This document shows positions 15,532-24,439 of a stretch of DNA of 64,000 nt, in pieces. The stretch is from contig CAWETE010000016.1 in NCBI GenBank assembly GCA_963811895.1, positions 345,794 to 409,793 on the forward strand, written 5' to 3'. The notes under the pieces were generated by a model. The model had not been told where the DNA came from. It saw only the letters and a list, made by a program, of their open reading frames with translations, and did no database searches. The translations under genes and the position numbers were made by a program. Positions within the stretch are counted from its first letter, which is position 1; each line of letters opens with the position of its first letter. The DNA is from DASSUW01 sp963811895 (GTDB taxonomy: Bacteria > Actinomycetota > Thermoleophilia > Solirubrobacterales > Solirubrobacteraceae).

Positions 15532-16547
15532 GCGAAGCCGCCGGCGCGGATCACCTCGGAGAGTCGCTTCTCGCCGGCCAGTGTGCCCAGGCCGGCGCGG
15601 CCGGGCTGGCTCAGCGAGCCGGGCGTGCACACGAGCGTCGAGAAGCCGTAGCGGATCCGTCCGAGCGGATTGAAGTTCTCCTCGGGCGAGTCGCCGGCGA
15701 TCGGCTCGACGATCATCCACGTGCCGCCCTCGGCCAGCGCCGACCAGATGTGACGCGAGGCGGCGGCCGGGTCGCCCATGTCGTGGAGGGCGTCGAAGCA
15801 GGCCACGAGGTCGTAGCCCCAGCCCGGGAAGTCCGTCGCCGTCGCAAGCTCGAACCGCACGCGGTCCTCCACGCCGGCCATGGCGGCGAGGTGGCGGGCC
15901 TTCTCGATCGAGGCCTCGTGGTAGTCGAAGCCGACGAACGTGGACTGCGGGTAGGCCTCGGCCATCAGGATCGTCGAGATCCCGTGGCCGCAGCCGACGT
16001 CGGCCACCAGCGCGCCGCGCTGGAGCTTGGCCTCGACGCCCTCGAGCGCCGGGATCCACTCCTGCACCAGCAGGGTCTTGTAGGCGATGCCGAAGACCGC
16101 GGCGGTCCCGTCGAACAGGTCGTGGTGGTGCTCGTGCCAGCCGAGGCCGTCCCCGGTGACGAAGCGCTCGGCGACGTGGTCCTGGGCGAGCATGGCCGCG
16201 CTCGCCGACTGGAACATGCCGCCCTGGTACACGGGGCTGTTCTCGTCGGCCAGCACCGCGGCGTGCTCGATCGGCAGGCGGTAGGTCTCGGTCTCGGGGT
16301 CGTACTCGACGTAGCCGCCGGCGCCCTGGCCGGCCAACCACTCGCGCACGTAGCGCTCGTCGGTGCCGGTGCGCTCGGCCAGCTCGGCGGACGTGACGGG
16401 CTCGCCGTCGGCCATCGCCTTGTAGAGGCCGAGGCGGAAGCCGATCACGCTCAGCGGCACGTTCATGGCCGCGGCGATCTCGTCGATGACGCGGTAGACG
16501 AAGGCCTCTACGCGGCTCTCGTCGATGGTGGTCGTAGATTCGGGCAT
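15474..16547 (-). CDS. Class I SAM-dependent methyltransferase with N-terminal winged helix
   Basis: A 357-residue methyltransferase. Residues ~10-100 form a winged-helix segment (VYRVIDEIAAAMNVPLS, SAELAERTGTDERYVREWL) like that in UbiE-related and O-methyltransferase proteins. The Rossmann domain begins at ALVADVGCGHGISTILMAEAYP (SAM motif I), with VGFDYHEASIEKAR, ACFDALHDMGDP and GGTWMIVEP following. Substrate unknown. TACCGT lies 6 bases before the ATG, suggesting a leaderless start. Convergent with the ATPase regulator; the 3' ends overlap by 58 bases. Confidence 0.85.
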   Translation of the reverse strand: MPESTTTIDESRVEAFVYRVIDEIAAAMNVPLSVIGFRLGLYKAMADGEPVTSAELAERTGTDERYVREWLAGQGAGGYVEYDPETETYRLPIEHAAVLADENSPVYQGGMFQSASAAMLAQDHVAERFVTGDGLGWHEHHHDLFDGTAAVFGIAYKTLLVQEWIPALEGVEAKLQRGALVADVGCGHGISTILMAEAYPQSTFVGFDYHEASIEKARHLAAMAGVEDRVRFELATATDFPGWGYDLVACFDALHDMGDPAAASRHIWSALAEGGTWMIVEPIAGDSPEENFNPLGRIRYGFSTLVCTPGSLSQPGRAGLGTLAGEKRLSEVIRAGGFAQVRRAAETPFNMVLEARP

Positions 16548-16611
16548 GCGACGACGGTAAGGCCGTCGCGGCGCCGCTTCCTGAGGGTTCCTGAGGCGTG
16601 TGTGAGGGCCG

Positions 16612-16633
16612 CCGCAGTTGACGTTCGCCGGCG
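16612..16633. repeat. Solo half-copy of the GAACGTCAAC intergenic repeat
   Basis: 22 bases identical to the right end of the element at 50020-50104 (ccgcagttgacgttcgccgg plus two bases). Like that copy it sits directly before the stop codon of a minus-strand gene, here the PfkB kinase. No matching left end is visible in the 64 bases on the other side, so this is a half element. Confidence 0.6.
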
Positions 16634-17569
16634 CTACGCCCGCAAAGGCACAGGCGCGGCGTCGAACCGAGTGACGCGCTGCAGCTCGGCGACGCGCTCG
16701 GCCACCTCGTCGCCGGTCAGCGTCTGCATCCGCTCGGTGCCGAACGCCTCGACGTTGAAGGAGGCCAGTGCCGTCCCGTAGGCGATCGCGCGGCGGAGCA
16801 GCTCGTCCGAGAGCTCCTCGCCGGCGTGGGCGGCGACGTAGCCCATGAAGCCGCCCGCGAAGGTGTCGCCGGCGCCGGTCGGGTCGACGACGTCGGCGGT
16901 CGGGTAGGCGGGCAGGCCGAAGAAGCCGTCGGGCGTGTACATGCCGGCGCCGTGCTCGCCCTGCTTGGCGATCACCACGCGCGGGCCCATCTCCTGCACG
17001 GCCCGTGCGGCGCGCACGAGGTTCGGCTCGCCGGTGAGCTGCTTGACCTCTTCGTCGTTGACGATCAGGCAGTCGACGCCCGCGATCGTCTTCTCGAGCG
17101 ACTCGCGCGTGACCTCGATCCACATGTTCATCGTGTCCATCGCGGTGAACGTGGCGGCGCTGCACTGCTCGTGAACGGCGCGCTGGAGGTCCGGATGGAT
17201 GTTGGCCAGGAAGACGGTCTCGGCCGTGCGCGAGGCCTCCGAGAGCTTGGGCTCGAAGTCGGCGAACACGTTGAGGTCCGTCTGCAGCGTGTGGCGGACG
17301 TTCGGGTCGCGCTCGTAGCGCCCAGCCCAGAAGAACGTCTTGCCGCCCGGGACGTGCTCGATGTCGTCGGTGATCACGCCGCGGTCGTGCAGAACGGCGT
17401 ACTCGTCGGGCCCGAAGTCGTCGCCCACGGGGCCGACCACGCGGGTCTCGGCGAGGAACGAGGAGGCCAGCGAGAAATGGACGGCGGCGCCGCCGAGCAG
17501 GCGGTCGCGCCTGCCGGTCGGCGTCTCGACGGCGTCGAAGGCGATCGAACCCACCACGGTCAGCGACAT
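16634..17569 (-). CDS. PfkB-family carbohydrate/nucleoside kinase
   Basis: A 311-residue ribokinase-superfamily kinase. It starts SLTVVGSIAFDAVETPTG, has the substrate-side GGAAVHFSLASSFL motif and the PfkB signature DPTGAGDTFAGGF with the catalytic Asp, preceded by VVIAKQGEHG. An ATP-dependent sugar or nucleoside kinase is expected; the substrate is not evident from neighbours (methyltransferase downstream, oxidoreductase divergent). A TACTCT hexamer lies 9 bases before the ATG. An intergenic repeat lies immediately after its stop codon. Confidence 0.9.
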   Translation of the reverse strand: MSLTVVGSIAFDAVETPTGRRDRLLGGAAVHFSLASSFLAETRVVGPVGDDFGPDEYAVLHDRGVITDDIEHVPGGKTFFWAGRYERDPNVRHTLQTDLNVFADFEPKLSEASRTAETVFLANIHPDLQRAVHEQCSAATFTAMDTMNMWIEVTRESLEKTIAGVDCLIVNDEEVKQLTGEPNLVRAARAVQEMGPRVVIAKQGEHGAGMYTPDGFFGLPAYPTADVVDPTGAGDTFAGGFMGYVAAHAGEELSDELLRRAIAYGTALASFNVEAFGTERMQTLTGDEVAERVAELQRVTRFDAAPVPLRA

Positions 17570-17604
17570 CGCGGCGGCAGAGTAGCGGGTAGCCTGCCCA
17601 CGCC

Positions 17605-18558
17605 GTGCGAGCGATCCGCATCAGCGAGTGGGGCGGTCCCGAGGCGCTCGAGCTCGTCGACGACGCGCCGATGCCCGAGCCGGGCCCGCACGAGCACCTC
17701 GTGCGCGTGTCGCGGTCCGGTGTGAACTTCGCCGACACCCACGCGAGCGACAACACCTACCTCGCGCCCTACGAGCTGCCGCTGATCCCCGGCGGCGAGG
17801 TGGCCGGCAAGACCGAGGACGGCAAGCGCATCGCCGGGCTGGTCGGCAGCGGCGGCTACGCCGAGTACGCCGCCGTCCCGGAGGCGAGCGCGTTCCCGAT
17901 CCCGTTCGGCGTGTCCGACGGCCAGGCGCTCGCGCTGCTGATCCAGGGTCTGACCGCCTGGCACCTGTACCGCACCTGCGCCCACCTGCGCGAGGGCGAG
18001 ACCGCGGTCGTGCACGCCGCGGCCGGCGGCGTCGGCTCGCTCGCGGTCCAGCTCGGCAAGGCGTTCGGCGCGCGCGTCATCGCCACCGCCTCGACCGAGG
18101 AGAAGCGGCAGCTCGCGCTCGAGCTGGGCGCCGACGCCGCGGTCGACGGCACGCGCGAGGACCTCACCGAGGCGCTGATCGAGGCCAACGACGGCCACCG
18201 CGTCGACATCGTGCTCGAGATGGCCGGCGGCCGCGTGTTCGACGCGTCGCTGCGTGCACTGGCGCCCTTCGGGCGGCTCGTCACCTACGGCATGGCCTCG
18301 CGCGAGCCCAACCAGGTGGCGGCCGGGAACCTGATGCGCCACTCCTCGGCGGTGATCGGCTTCTGGCTCGCGCACTGCTTCACGCGGCCGCAGGAGATGC
18401 TCGCCGAGCCGCTGCAGGACCTCTTCGAGCGCGTCGGCGCGGGCACTCTGAAGGTGGTCGAGGGCACCGTCTACCCCTTGTCCGAGGCCCGCCGCGCGCA
18501 CGAGGATCTGAAGGCCCGCCGCACGACCGGCAAGCTGCTTCTGGACCCGGCGTCCTAA
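17605..18558 (+). CDS. Zinc-less quinone oxidoreductase-type MDR dehydrogenase
   Basis: A 317-residue medium-chain dehydrogenase/reductase of the NAD(P)H:quinone oxidoreductase branch. The GroES-like N-terminal half (RISEWGGPEALELVD, GVNFADTHAS) lacks zinc-binding Cys/His sets. The Rossmann half has VVHAAAGGVGSLAVQLGKAFGARVIATAS, and the C-terminus ends in the typical HEDLKARRTTGKLLLDP. It probably reduces quinones or enones with NADPH. The GTG start has TAGCCT 9 bases upstream. It is followed by the helicase gene on the same strand after 14 bases. Confidence 0.92.
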   Translation: MRAIRISEWGGPEALELVDDAPMPEPGPHEHLVRVSRSGVNFADTHASDNTYLAPYELPLIPGGEVAGKTEDGKRIAGLVGSGGYAEYAAVPEASAFPIPFGVSDGQALALLIQGLTAWHLYRTCAHLREGETAVVHAAAGGVGSLAVQLGKAFGARVIATASTEEKRQLALELGADAAVDGTREDLTEALIEANDGHRVDIVLEMAGGRVFDASLRALAPFGRLVTYGMASREPNQVAAGNLMRHSSAVIGFWLAHCFTRPQEMLAEPLQDLFERVGAGTLKVVEGTVYPLSEARRAHEDLKARRTTGKLLLDPAS

Positions 18559-18572
18559 AGTCACTCTCCGGA

Positions 18573-19988
18573 ATGACCACGTTCGCCGACCTCGGGCTGT
18601 CCGAGGACCTCCTCGCCGCCCTCAAGGACGTGGGCTACGAGTCGCCCAGTCCGATCCAGGAGCAGGCCATCCCCGTGCTGCTCGAAGGCCGCGACGTGAT
18701 CGGCCAGGCGCAGACCGGCACGGGCAAGACCGCCGCCTTCGGGCTGCCGATGCTCCAGTCCGTCGATCCCGAGGATCCGGACGTGCAGGCGCTCGTTCTC
18801 ACGCCGACGCGCGAGCTCTGCATCCAGGTCACCCAGGCCCTGCGCACCTACGGGTCGCACAAGGGGATCAACCCGGTGGCCGTCTTCGGCGGCGCGCCGA
18901 TCCGCGACCAGCAGGCGTACCTGAAGGGCGGCGCGCCGATCGTGGTCGGCACCGTCGGGCGGGTGCTCGACCTCATCTCCCGCCACTCGCTGATGCTGCA
19001 CTCGTGCCGCAACGTCGTGCTCGACGAGGCGGACGAGATGCTCGACCTCGGCTTCCTCGAGGACGTCGAGAAGATCCTCTCCTACATGCCCAACGGGCGC
19101 CAGACGGCGCTCTTCAGCGCCACCATGCCAGGGCCGATCCGCGCGCTCGCCGAGCGCCACCTCTATGACCCGGAGATGATCAAGGTCAAGGCGGCGACGC
19201 TGACCATCGACACCGTCGAGCAGTTCTTCGTCGAGACCAAGGCGCAGGACAAGGTCGCCACGCTCGCGCGCGTGCTGGAGTCCGAGCGCCCGACGCAGGC
19301 GATCGTCTTCGCCCGCACGAAGATCCGCACCGAGCAGCTCTACCGCACGCTGCGCGACAAGGGCATGAACGTCAAGGCGCTGCACGGCGACATGTCGCAG
19401 GGCGCGCGCGACGGCGTGATGATCTCCTTCAAGGGCGGGCGGTTGCCGATCCTCGTCGCCACCGACGTCGCCGCCCGGGGGCTCGACATCGCCGACGTGA
19501 CGCACATCGTCAACTTCGACGTGCCGACCTCGCCCGACGTCTACGTGCACCGGATCGGCCGCACCGGCCGCGTCGGTCGAAGCGGCCGCGCGATCACCTT
19601 CATCGAGCCGCGCCAGCGGCGCGACCTCGCCGCGATCGAGAAGCACGCCGGCACGCAGGTGGCGCCGTGGGCGGAGGGCGCCCACGTGGCGCCGGTGCCG
19701 ACCAAGGAGCCGCCCCGCCGCCACCGCAAGCCGCACGACGCCAACGGCCACGGCGACTACGCCAAGCTGATCGCCTCCGGCGGCCGGGCCGCCGGCCTGG
19801 CCGAGGCCGACATCATCCACGCCGTCACCTCGCTCGCGGGGCTCGACGGCGAGGCGGTGCGCAACGTGCGGATGCTCGAGCGCTTCGCGCTGCTCGAGGT
19901 CCCGGCCGCCGAGGCCGCCAGGGTGGCGGGTGCCGTCGACGGCACCGAGGTCCGGGGCTACACGCTCCGGATCGAACCCGCCCGCTAG
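18573..19988 (+). CDS. DEAD-box RNA helicase with DbpA-like C-terminal domain
   Basis: A 471-residue ATP-dependent RNA helicase. All core motifs are present: Q-motif FADLGLSEDLLAALKDVGYESPSPIQ, motif I AQTGTGKT, Ia PTRELCIQ, DEAD (VLDEADEM), SAT (LFSATMP), and motifs IV-VI (IVFARTK, LVATDVAARGLDI, HRIGRTGR). The last ~75 residues (YAKLIASGG ... GYTLRIEPAR) form a DbpA/CsdA-type RNA-binding domain, pointing to ribosome assembly or cold-adapted RNA remodelling. TAAAGT lies 11 bases before the ATG; no strong Shine-Dalgarno sequence is seen. Confidence 0.95.
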   Translation: MTTFADLGLSEDLLAALKDVGYESPSPIQEQAIPVLLEGRDVIGQAQTGTGKTAAFGLPMLQSVDPEDPDVQALVLTPTRELCIQVTQALRTYGSHKGINPVAVFGGAPIRDQQAYLKGGAPIVVGTVGRVLDLISRHSLMLHSCRNVVLDEADEMLDLGFLEDVEKILSYMPNGRQTALFSATMPGPIRALAERHLYDPEMIKVKAATLTIDTVEQFFVETKAQDKVATLARVLESERPTQAIVFARTKIRTEQLYRTLRDKGMNVKALHGDMSQGARDGVMISFKGGRLPILVATDVAARGLDIADVTHIVNFDVPTSPDVYVHRIGRTGRVGRSGRAITFIEPRQRRDLAAIEKHAGTQVAPWAEGAHVAPVPTKEPPRRHRKPHDANGHGDYAKLIASGGRAAGLAEADIIHAVTSLAGLDGEAVRNVRMLERFALLEVPAAEAARVAGAVDGTEVRGYTLRIEPAR

Positions 19989-19998
19989 CGTTCCCGTC

Positions 19999-20457
19999 AT
20001 GTCCCAGATGACGATGACCACGAATCACGGGGACATCGTCCTCGAGCTCTTCGACGAGGACGCCCCGAAGACGGTCGACAACTTCCGCAAGCTCGCGCAG
20101 GACGGCTACTACGACGGGCTGATCTTCCACCGCGTGATCCCGGACTTCATGATCCAGGGCGGCTGCCCCGAGGGCACCGGCACGGGCGGTCCCGGATACA
20201 CGTTCGAGGACGAGATCAACGACCACAAGGTCGTCAAGGGCGCGCTGGCGATGGCCAACGCCGGTCCGAACACCAACGGCTCGCAGTTCTTCATCGTCAC
20301 CACCGCGGCCGCGCCGTGGCTCGACGGCAAGCACACGGTGTTCGGCGAGGTGACCGAGGGCATGGACGTGGTCGACACGATCGGCACGTTGCCGACCGAC
20401 GCCCGCGACCGCCCGACGCAGGAGGCGCGGATCGAGCGGCTCGCCGCCGCGGGCTGA
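19999..20457 (+). CDS. Cyclophilin-type peptidyl-prolyl isomerase
   Basis: A 152-residue single-domain cytoplasmic cyclophilin that speeds proline cis-trans isomerisation. Active-site segments are present: FHRVIPDFMIQGG (catalytic Arg), MANAGPNTNGSQFFI and WLDGKHTVFGEV. There is no signal peptide. The ATG used gives MSQMTMTTNHGDIVLELF; an internal ATG three codons later is also possible. TAGCGT, which overlaps the helicase stop codon, lies 7 bases before the ATG. Confidence 0.95.
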   Translation: MSQMTMTTNHGDIVLELFDEDAPKTVDNFRKLAQDGYYDGLIFHRVIPDFMIQGGCPEGTGTGGPGYTFEDEINDHKVVKGALAMANAGPNTNGSQFFIVTTAAAPWLDGKHTVFGEVTEGMDVVDTIGTLPTDARDRPTQEARIERLAAAG

Positions 20458-20474
20458 CGGTTAGCCTGTGGCCC

Positions 20475-21986
20475 ATGGCCACGCTCTCCGCCACCGACAC
20501 CATCGAAGTCGAGAACCCCGCCACCGGCCAGGTCATCCGCAGCCTGCCGGTCACGCCGCCGGAAGAGGTGGCCGGCCTCGTTGCGCGCGCCCGCGCGGCC
20601 CAGCCCGCGTGGGAGGCGCTCGGCTTCGAGGGCCGCGGCCGCGTCCTGCGCCGCATGCAGAAGTGGATGGTCGACAACGCCGAGCGCGTCATCCAGACCA
20701 TCGTCGACGAGAGCGGCAAGACGTACGAGGACGCCGCCGTGGTCGAGCTCTCCTACGGAGCCGGCGGGTGCGGCTTCTGGGCCAAGAACGCGCCCAAGTA
20801 CCTGGCCGAGGAGAAGATCCGCACCACGAACCCGTTCGTGCTCGGGCGCAAGCTGCGCGTCCGCTACCGGCCGGTCGGCGTGGTGGGCGTGATCGGCCCC
20901 TGGAACTACCCGCTGACCAACAACTTCGGCGACGCGATCCCGGCGCTCGCCGCCGGCAACGCCGTCGTCCTCAAGCCGTCGCAGATCACGCCGCTCACCT
21001 CGCTGCTGCTCGCCGAGGGGATCCGCGAGTGCGGGCTGCCCAAGGACGCGATCCAGGTGCTGATCGGCGGCGCCGACCAGGCGCAGCTCCTGATCGACGA
21101 GGTCGACTTCGTGATGTTCACGGGCTCGACGGCGACCGGCAAGAAGGTCATGGCACGCGCGGCCGACACGCTCACGCCCGTCGGCCTCGAGCTCGGCGGC
21201 AAGGACCCGATGATCGTCCTGGCCGACGCCGACTTCGAGCGCGCCGCCAACGCGGCCACCTACTACTCGATGCAGAACGGCGGCCAGACCTGCGTGTCGG
21301 TCGAGCGCGTCTACGTCGAGGCGCCGATCTACGACAAGTTCGTGGACGCCGTGACCGAGCGTGTCGCGAAGCTGCGCCAGGGCCCGCCGGCCGGGCCGGC
21401 GAGCGTCGAGGTCGGCGCCATCACCTTCGGCCCGCAGCTCGACATCGTGCGCGAGCACGTCGAGCAGGCGCGACAGGCCGGAGCCCGCATCACCGCCGGC
21501 GGCCACGTGCGCGAGGGCGCCGGCCGCTTCTTCGAGCCGACCGTGCTGGCCGACGTCGACCACACGATGACGGCCATGACCGAGGAGACCTTCGGGCCGA
21601 CGGTGCCGATCATGAAGGTCGCCGACGCCGAGGAGGCGATCCGGCTGGCCAACGACTCGCCGTACGGCCTCGGGTCCTCGGTGTGGACGAAGGACCGCGC
21701 CCGCGGCGAGGAGATCGCGCACCGGATCGACGCGGGCTACGCCTGCGTCAACGACGCCAACGTCAACTACTTCGCCTACGAGCTCCCGATGGGCGGCTGG
21801 AAGGACTCCGGCCTCGGCGTCCGCCACGGCGCCGCCGGGATCCGCAAGTACACACGCCAGCAGGCGATCCTGGTCACGCGCTTCGCCATGAAGCGCGACG
21901 TGCACATGTTCCCCTACAGCGCGCGGACGACGAAGCTTCTCGGGCGGCTGACCAAGCTGTTGTACGGGCGCGGCTCGCGCGACTAG
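20475..21986 (+). CDS. NAD(P)-dependent aldehyde dehydrogenase
   Basis: A 503-residue aldehyde dehydrogenase-superfamily enzyme that oxidises aldehydes to carboxylates. Conserved parts: GPWNYPL, AGNAVVLKPSQITPL, the FTGSTATGKKV coenzyme loop, catalytic Glu in LELGGKDP and catalytic Cys in GGQTCVSVERVY. The end (MGGWKDSGLGVRHGAAGIRKY, then a hydrophobic-basic tail) resembles long-chain fatty-aldehyde or succinate-semialdehyde-type enzymes; the substrate is uncertain. TAGCCT lies 7 bases before the ATG. Its stop overlaps the stop region of a convergent gene by four bases. Confidence 0.95.
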   Translation: MATLSATDTIEVENPATGQVIRSLPVTPPEEVAGLVARARAAQPAWEALGFEGRGRVLRRMQKWMVDNAERVIQTIVDESGKTYEDAAVVELSYGAGGCGFWAKNAPKYLAEEKIRTTNPFVLGRKLRVRYRPVGVVGVIGPWNYPLTNNFGDAIPALAAGNAVVLKPSQITPLTSLLLAEGIRECGLPKDAIQVLIGGADQAQLLIDEVDFVMFTGSTATGKKVMARAADTLTPVGLELGGKDPMIVLADADFERAANAATYYSMQNGGQTCVSVERVYVEAPIYDKFVDAVTERVAKLRQGPPAGPASVEVGAITFGPQLDIVREHVEQARQAGARITAGGHVREGAGRFFEPTVLADVDHTMTAMTEETFGPTVPIMKVADAEEAIRLANDSPYGLGSSVWTKDRARGEEIAHRIDAGYACVNDANVNYFAYELPMGGWKDSGLGVRHGAAGIRKYTRQQAILVTRFAMKRDVHMFPYSARTTKLLGRLTKLLYGRGSRD

Positions 21987-23350
21987 CGCTCGAGCAGGCC
22001 GAGACGGGCCAGGCCCTCGAGGCTGCGCTCGAGCTCGTCCGCGGGCCGGCCCAGCTCCGACATCAGCGCCGCGCGGTCGTGCGTGCCGTCGAGCAGCCCG
22101 ATGAGCCGGCGGCCGAGCTCGTCGCCGACCTCGACGGTGGTGTGCATGAGCGTCGTCACCCGCGTGCCCTCGCCCGGCCTGCAGTCGCGCGAGCGCGCTC
22201 GCGCGCGGGCGCTCCGCACGCCGCGGTGGCGAGCGGCGGCGCCCACACGTGGAGGCGGACGAGGTTGGCGGCGTACGCGCGCCGCACCGTCTCCGCCACC
22301 GCGGGGTCGTCTCCGAGCTCCGCGACGGGCAGGGCGGCCGGCCACGCCTCGCCGAGCCGGATGAACGCGGCCCTGACCGCCTCGTGGCCGGTCTTGAGCG
22401 TCGATCCGAGCGGGCCGCGGAACTCGCCGTCGCCCACGTGCTGCGCCGGGGACGAGGCCAGCATCCCGCGCACCACCTCCAGGCCGCCCTCGCGCAGCTC
22501 GGCGCCGGCGTGGCACAGCAGCGTCTGGCGGAACATCCGCCCCTTGAAGAAGTCGAGGTACTGCTCGCGCTCGATCGGGGCGCCGGCGAGCTCGGGCGGC
22601 AGCGGGCCGGCGTCCATCTCGAAGACGTCGGCCTCGGCGAGGAAGCGCAGGCCGTGGCGGCCGGCGTGACCGACGAAGTCGGAGAACAGCACGGCCTCGT
22701 GGTGCGGCGCGAGCTCGTCGTGGAAGAACGCCGCGTCGCCCTGGTCCAGCGCGCGCTCGGCGGCCCGGCGCATCTCGTCGTCCTCCGGGCGGGCGGCGGC
22801 GATGGCCTCCAGCAGCGCCCGCCCCTGCGCGATCCGCAGCTCCGGATCGTCCACCGCGCGCAGGTGCCAGCGCAGCATCTGGCGGGTGATCTCGCGCAGG
22901 TGCCCGCCGGGCAGCACGTCGTAGGAGACGTAGGCGACGCCGCCCGGGGCCAGGTGCCCGCGGCAGGCGGCCAGCAGCGCGTCTCGCGCCTCCGGCGCGA
23001 TCCACGAGTAGACGCCGTGGGCGATCACATAGTCGAACTCGCCGAGCGCGGGCAGCGCGGCGAGGTCGGCGCGCTCGAAGCGCACGTTGCCGAGGCGCCA
23101 GCGCGCCGGCCACCCGGCGCGCCCGCTCGATCGCGTCCTCCGACAGGTCGACGCCGCAGAACGTCCCGCCGGGCAGCCCGTAGGCCATCGGCACGAGGTT
23201 GCCGCCGTCGCCGCACCCGAGCTCGAGCACGCGGCACGCCTCCGGCGCCGCGGCGCGCAGCCCGAACAGCGTCGCGACCGTGGCCAGGCGGTCCGGGTGC
23301 GTCTGAACGAACGGATGGCCCGGGTACGGGACCCGGTCGTAGGCGGTCAG
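21983..23350 (-). pseudogene. SAM-dependent methyltransferase with regulatory domain, three frameshifts
   Basis: Reads TAYDRVPYPGHPFVQTHPDRLATVATLFGL, then SAM motif I VLELGCGDGGNLVPMAYGLP, breaks frame near 23098, continues FERADLAALPALGEFDYVIAHGVYSW and a regulatory domain, breaks again near 22208 and near 22178, and ends GTRVTTLMHTTVEVGDELGRRLIGLLDGTHDRAAL. Each break is repaired by removing one G. This order (methyltransferase, then a regulatory domain) is a known family of bacterial class I methyltransferases of unknown substrate. No ATG/GTG fits the homologous start; a CTG overlaps the hcp stop as CTGA, the usual place of a coupled start here. The next in-frame GTG upstream would overlap hcp by ~35 bases. 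Confidence 0.7.
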
Positions 23351-23826
23351 ACCTTCTTGTTGGCCTGCGCGTCCCACCCGGCCACGACCGGCGCCTCGAG
23401 CGAGCCGTCGGCCTTCTGAGCCTTGTACTCCACCTGGACCTTGGAGAAGGCCAGCGAGACGGAGTCCATCGACACGTCGTCGCCGCTGGAGCCGGTGGTC
23501 TGGTACGAGCTGATGAGCACGTCGCTGAACGTCCAGCTGAGGTACTCCAGCTGCATGCCGCCGGACTTGACCGCGGAGAGCTTGGCCTCCTTTACGCGCT
23601 GCCCTTGCGCGCAGGCCAGGAACAACTTCGGGCTGGCCTTGCTCGTGGCCTTCATGAAGCTGAAGTCGCTCATCTGGACCTTGCCGGCGCTCGCGCCGCC
23701 ACCGGTCGGGGCAGTCCCGGCGTTGGTCTCGCCGAAGGACCACGACAGGACGTCGATCCAGTCCTTGTGCTTGGCCTCCTTGCTCTCTCCGGCGATGCCC
23801 GTGATCTGCAGGAAGTAGTCGGCCAT
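23347..23826 (-). CDS. Hcp-like (type VI tube protein family) protein, orphan
   Basis: A 159-residue protein of the Hcp1 family. It begins MADYFLQITGIAGESKEAKHKDWIDVLSWSFG and continues with the family's alternating strands (VQMSDFSFMKATSKASPKLFLACAQG, MQLEYLSWTFSDVLISSYQTTGS, VSLAFSKVQVEYKAQ). In Gram-negatives Hcp rings form the T6SS tube; no other T6SS gene (VgrG, sheath, baseplate, ClpV) is in this window. Lone Hcp-like genes are known in actinobacterial genomes, role unknown. It lies 7 bases after the HAD gene and overlaps the disrupted methyltransferase, so it is part of that operon. Confidence 0.88.
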   Translation of the reverse strand: MADYFLQITGIAGESKEAKHKDWIDVLSWSFGETNAGTAPTGGGASAGKVQMSDFSFMKATSKASPKLFLACAQGQRVKEAKLSAVKSGGMQLEYLSWTFSDVLISSYQTTGSSGDDVSMDSVSLAFSKVQVEYKAQKADGSLEAPVVAGWDAQANKKV

Positions 23827-23833
23827 CGCGCGA

Positions 23834-24439
23834 CTATCTCAGAAGCGCGCTCACTTCGGCAAGGGTGGCCTCGGCATCGCCGCGGTGCAGCACGGTGGCC
23901 ATGCCCAGCGCCCGGGCCGGCTTGAGGTTGCCGGGCAGGTCGTCGACGTACACGCAGCGCTCGGGCGGCAGGCCGAGCCGCTCCGCGGCGAGCTCGTAGA
24001 TCGCCGGGTCGGGCTTGCGCAGGCCGACCTCGCTGGAGATCACCCAGGCGTCGAACAGCTCCTCGAGCAGCTCGCCGTCGTAGACCGCCGCGTCGCCGAC
24101 CGAGTTCGAGAGGAGCCCGATGCACAGGCCCGGGCGCCGGAGCGCCCGTACGCCGTCGATCATCGCAGCGTCCCGCTCCATGCCCCCGAACATGCGCTGC
24201 AGGAGCCGCGGGTGCGAGACCTCGAGCAGCGCGCCGAACGCCCGCTCGAACTCGGGGGCCGTGAGCGCGCCCGTCTCCAGCCGCGCCAGCAGGTCGCGCG
24301 CCTCGGGGTCGTTGCGCAGTCGGTCGCGCACCGTGTCCGGCGCCAGCCGCTCGGCCGCGCAGAACGCCTCGAACGAGGCGAACGGGTCGCTCGTGAGTAC
24401 GCCGCCGTAGTCGAGGATCAGCCCGTGGCGGTCTGCCAT
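23834..24439 (-). CDS. HAD-superfamily hydrolase (DxGGV type)
   Basis: A 201-residue HAD subfamily IA protein. Motif I is ILDYGGVLTSD, where the second Asp of the usual DxD is Gly, as in the HAD modules of ACAD10 and related proteins. Motif II is LLSNSV, motif III VGLRKPDPAIYE with the catalytic Lys, motif IV CVYVDDLPGNLKPA. A phosphatase lacking the general acid/base Asp, or an altered activity, is possible. It overlaps the upstream APH-type kinase gene by 22 bases, which supports joint function. Confidence 0.85.
   Translation of the reverse strand: MADRHGLILDYGGVLTSDPFASFEAFCAAERLAPDTVRDRLRNDPEARDLLARLETGALTAPEFERAFGALLEVSHPRLLQRMFGGMERDAAMIDGVRALRRPGLCIGLLSNSVGDAAVYDGELLEELFDAWVISSEVGLRKPDPAIYELAAERLGLPPERCVYVDDLPGNLKPARALGMATVLHRGDAEATLAEVSALLR

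Noticed and set aside
12757..16341. A 1194-residue minus-strand reading frame
   Set aside because: Only its last 187 residues (dcd) are real; the rest is antisense to the ATPase regulator or out of frame.
23347..23826. Evidence for a type VI secretion or contractile injection locus
   Set aside because: Only the tube-like protein is present; no VgrG, sheath, baseplate or ATPase in the window.
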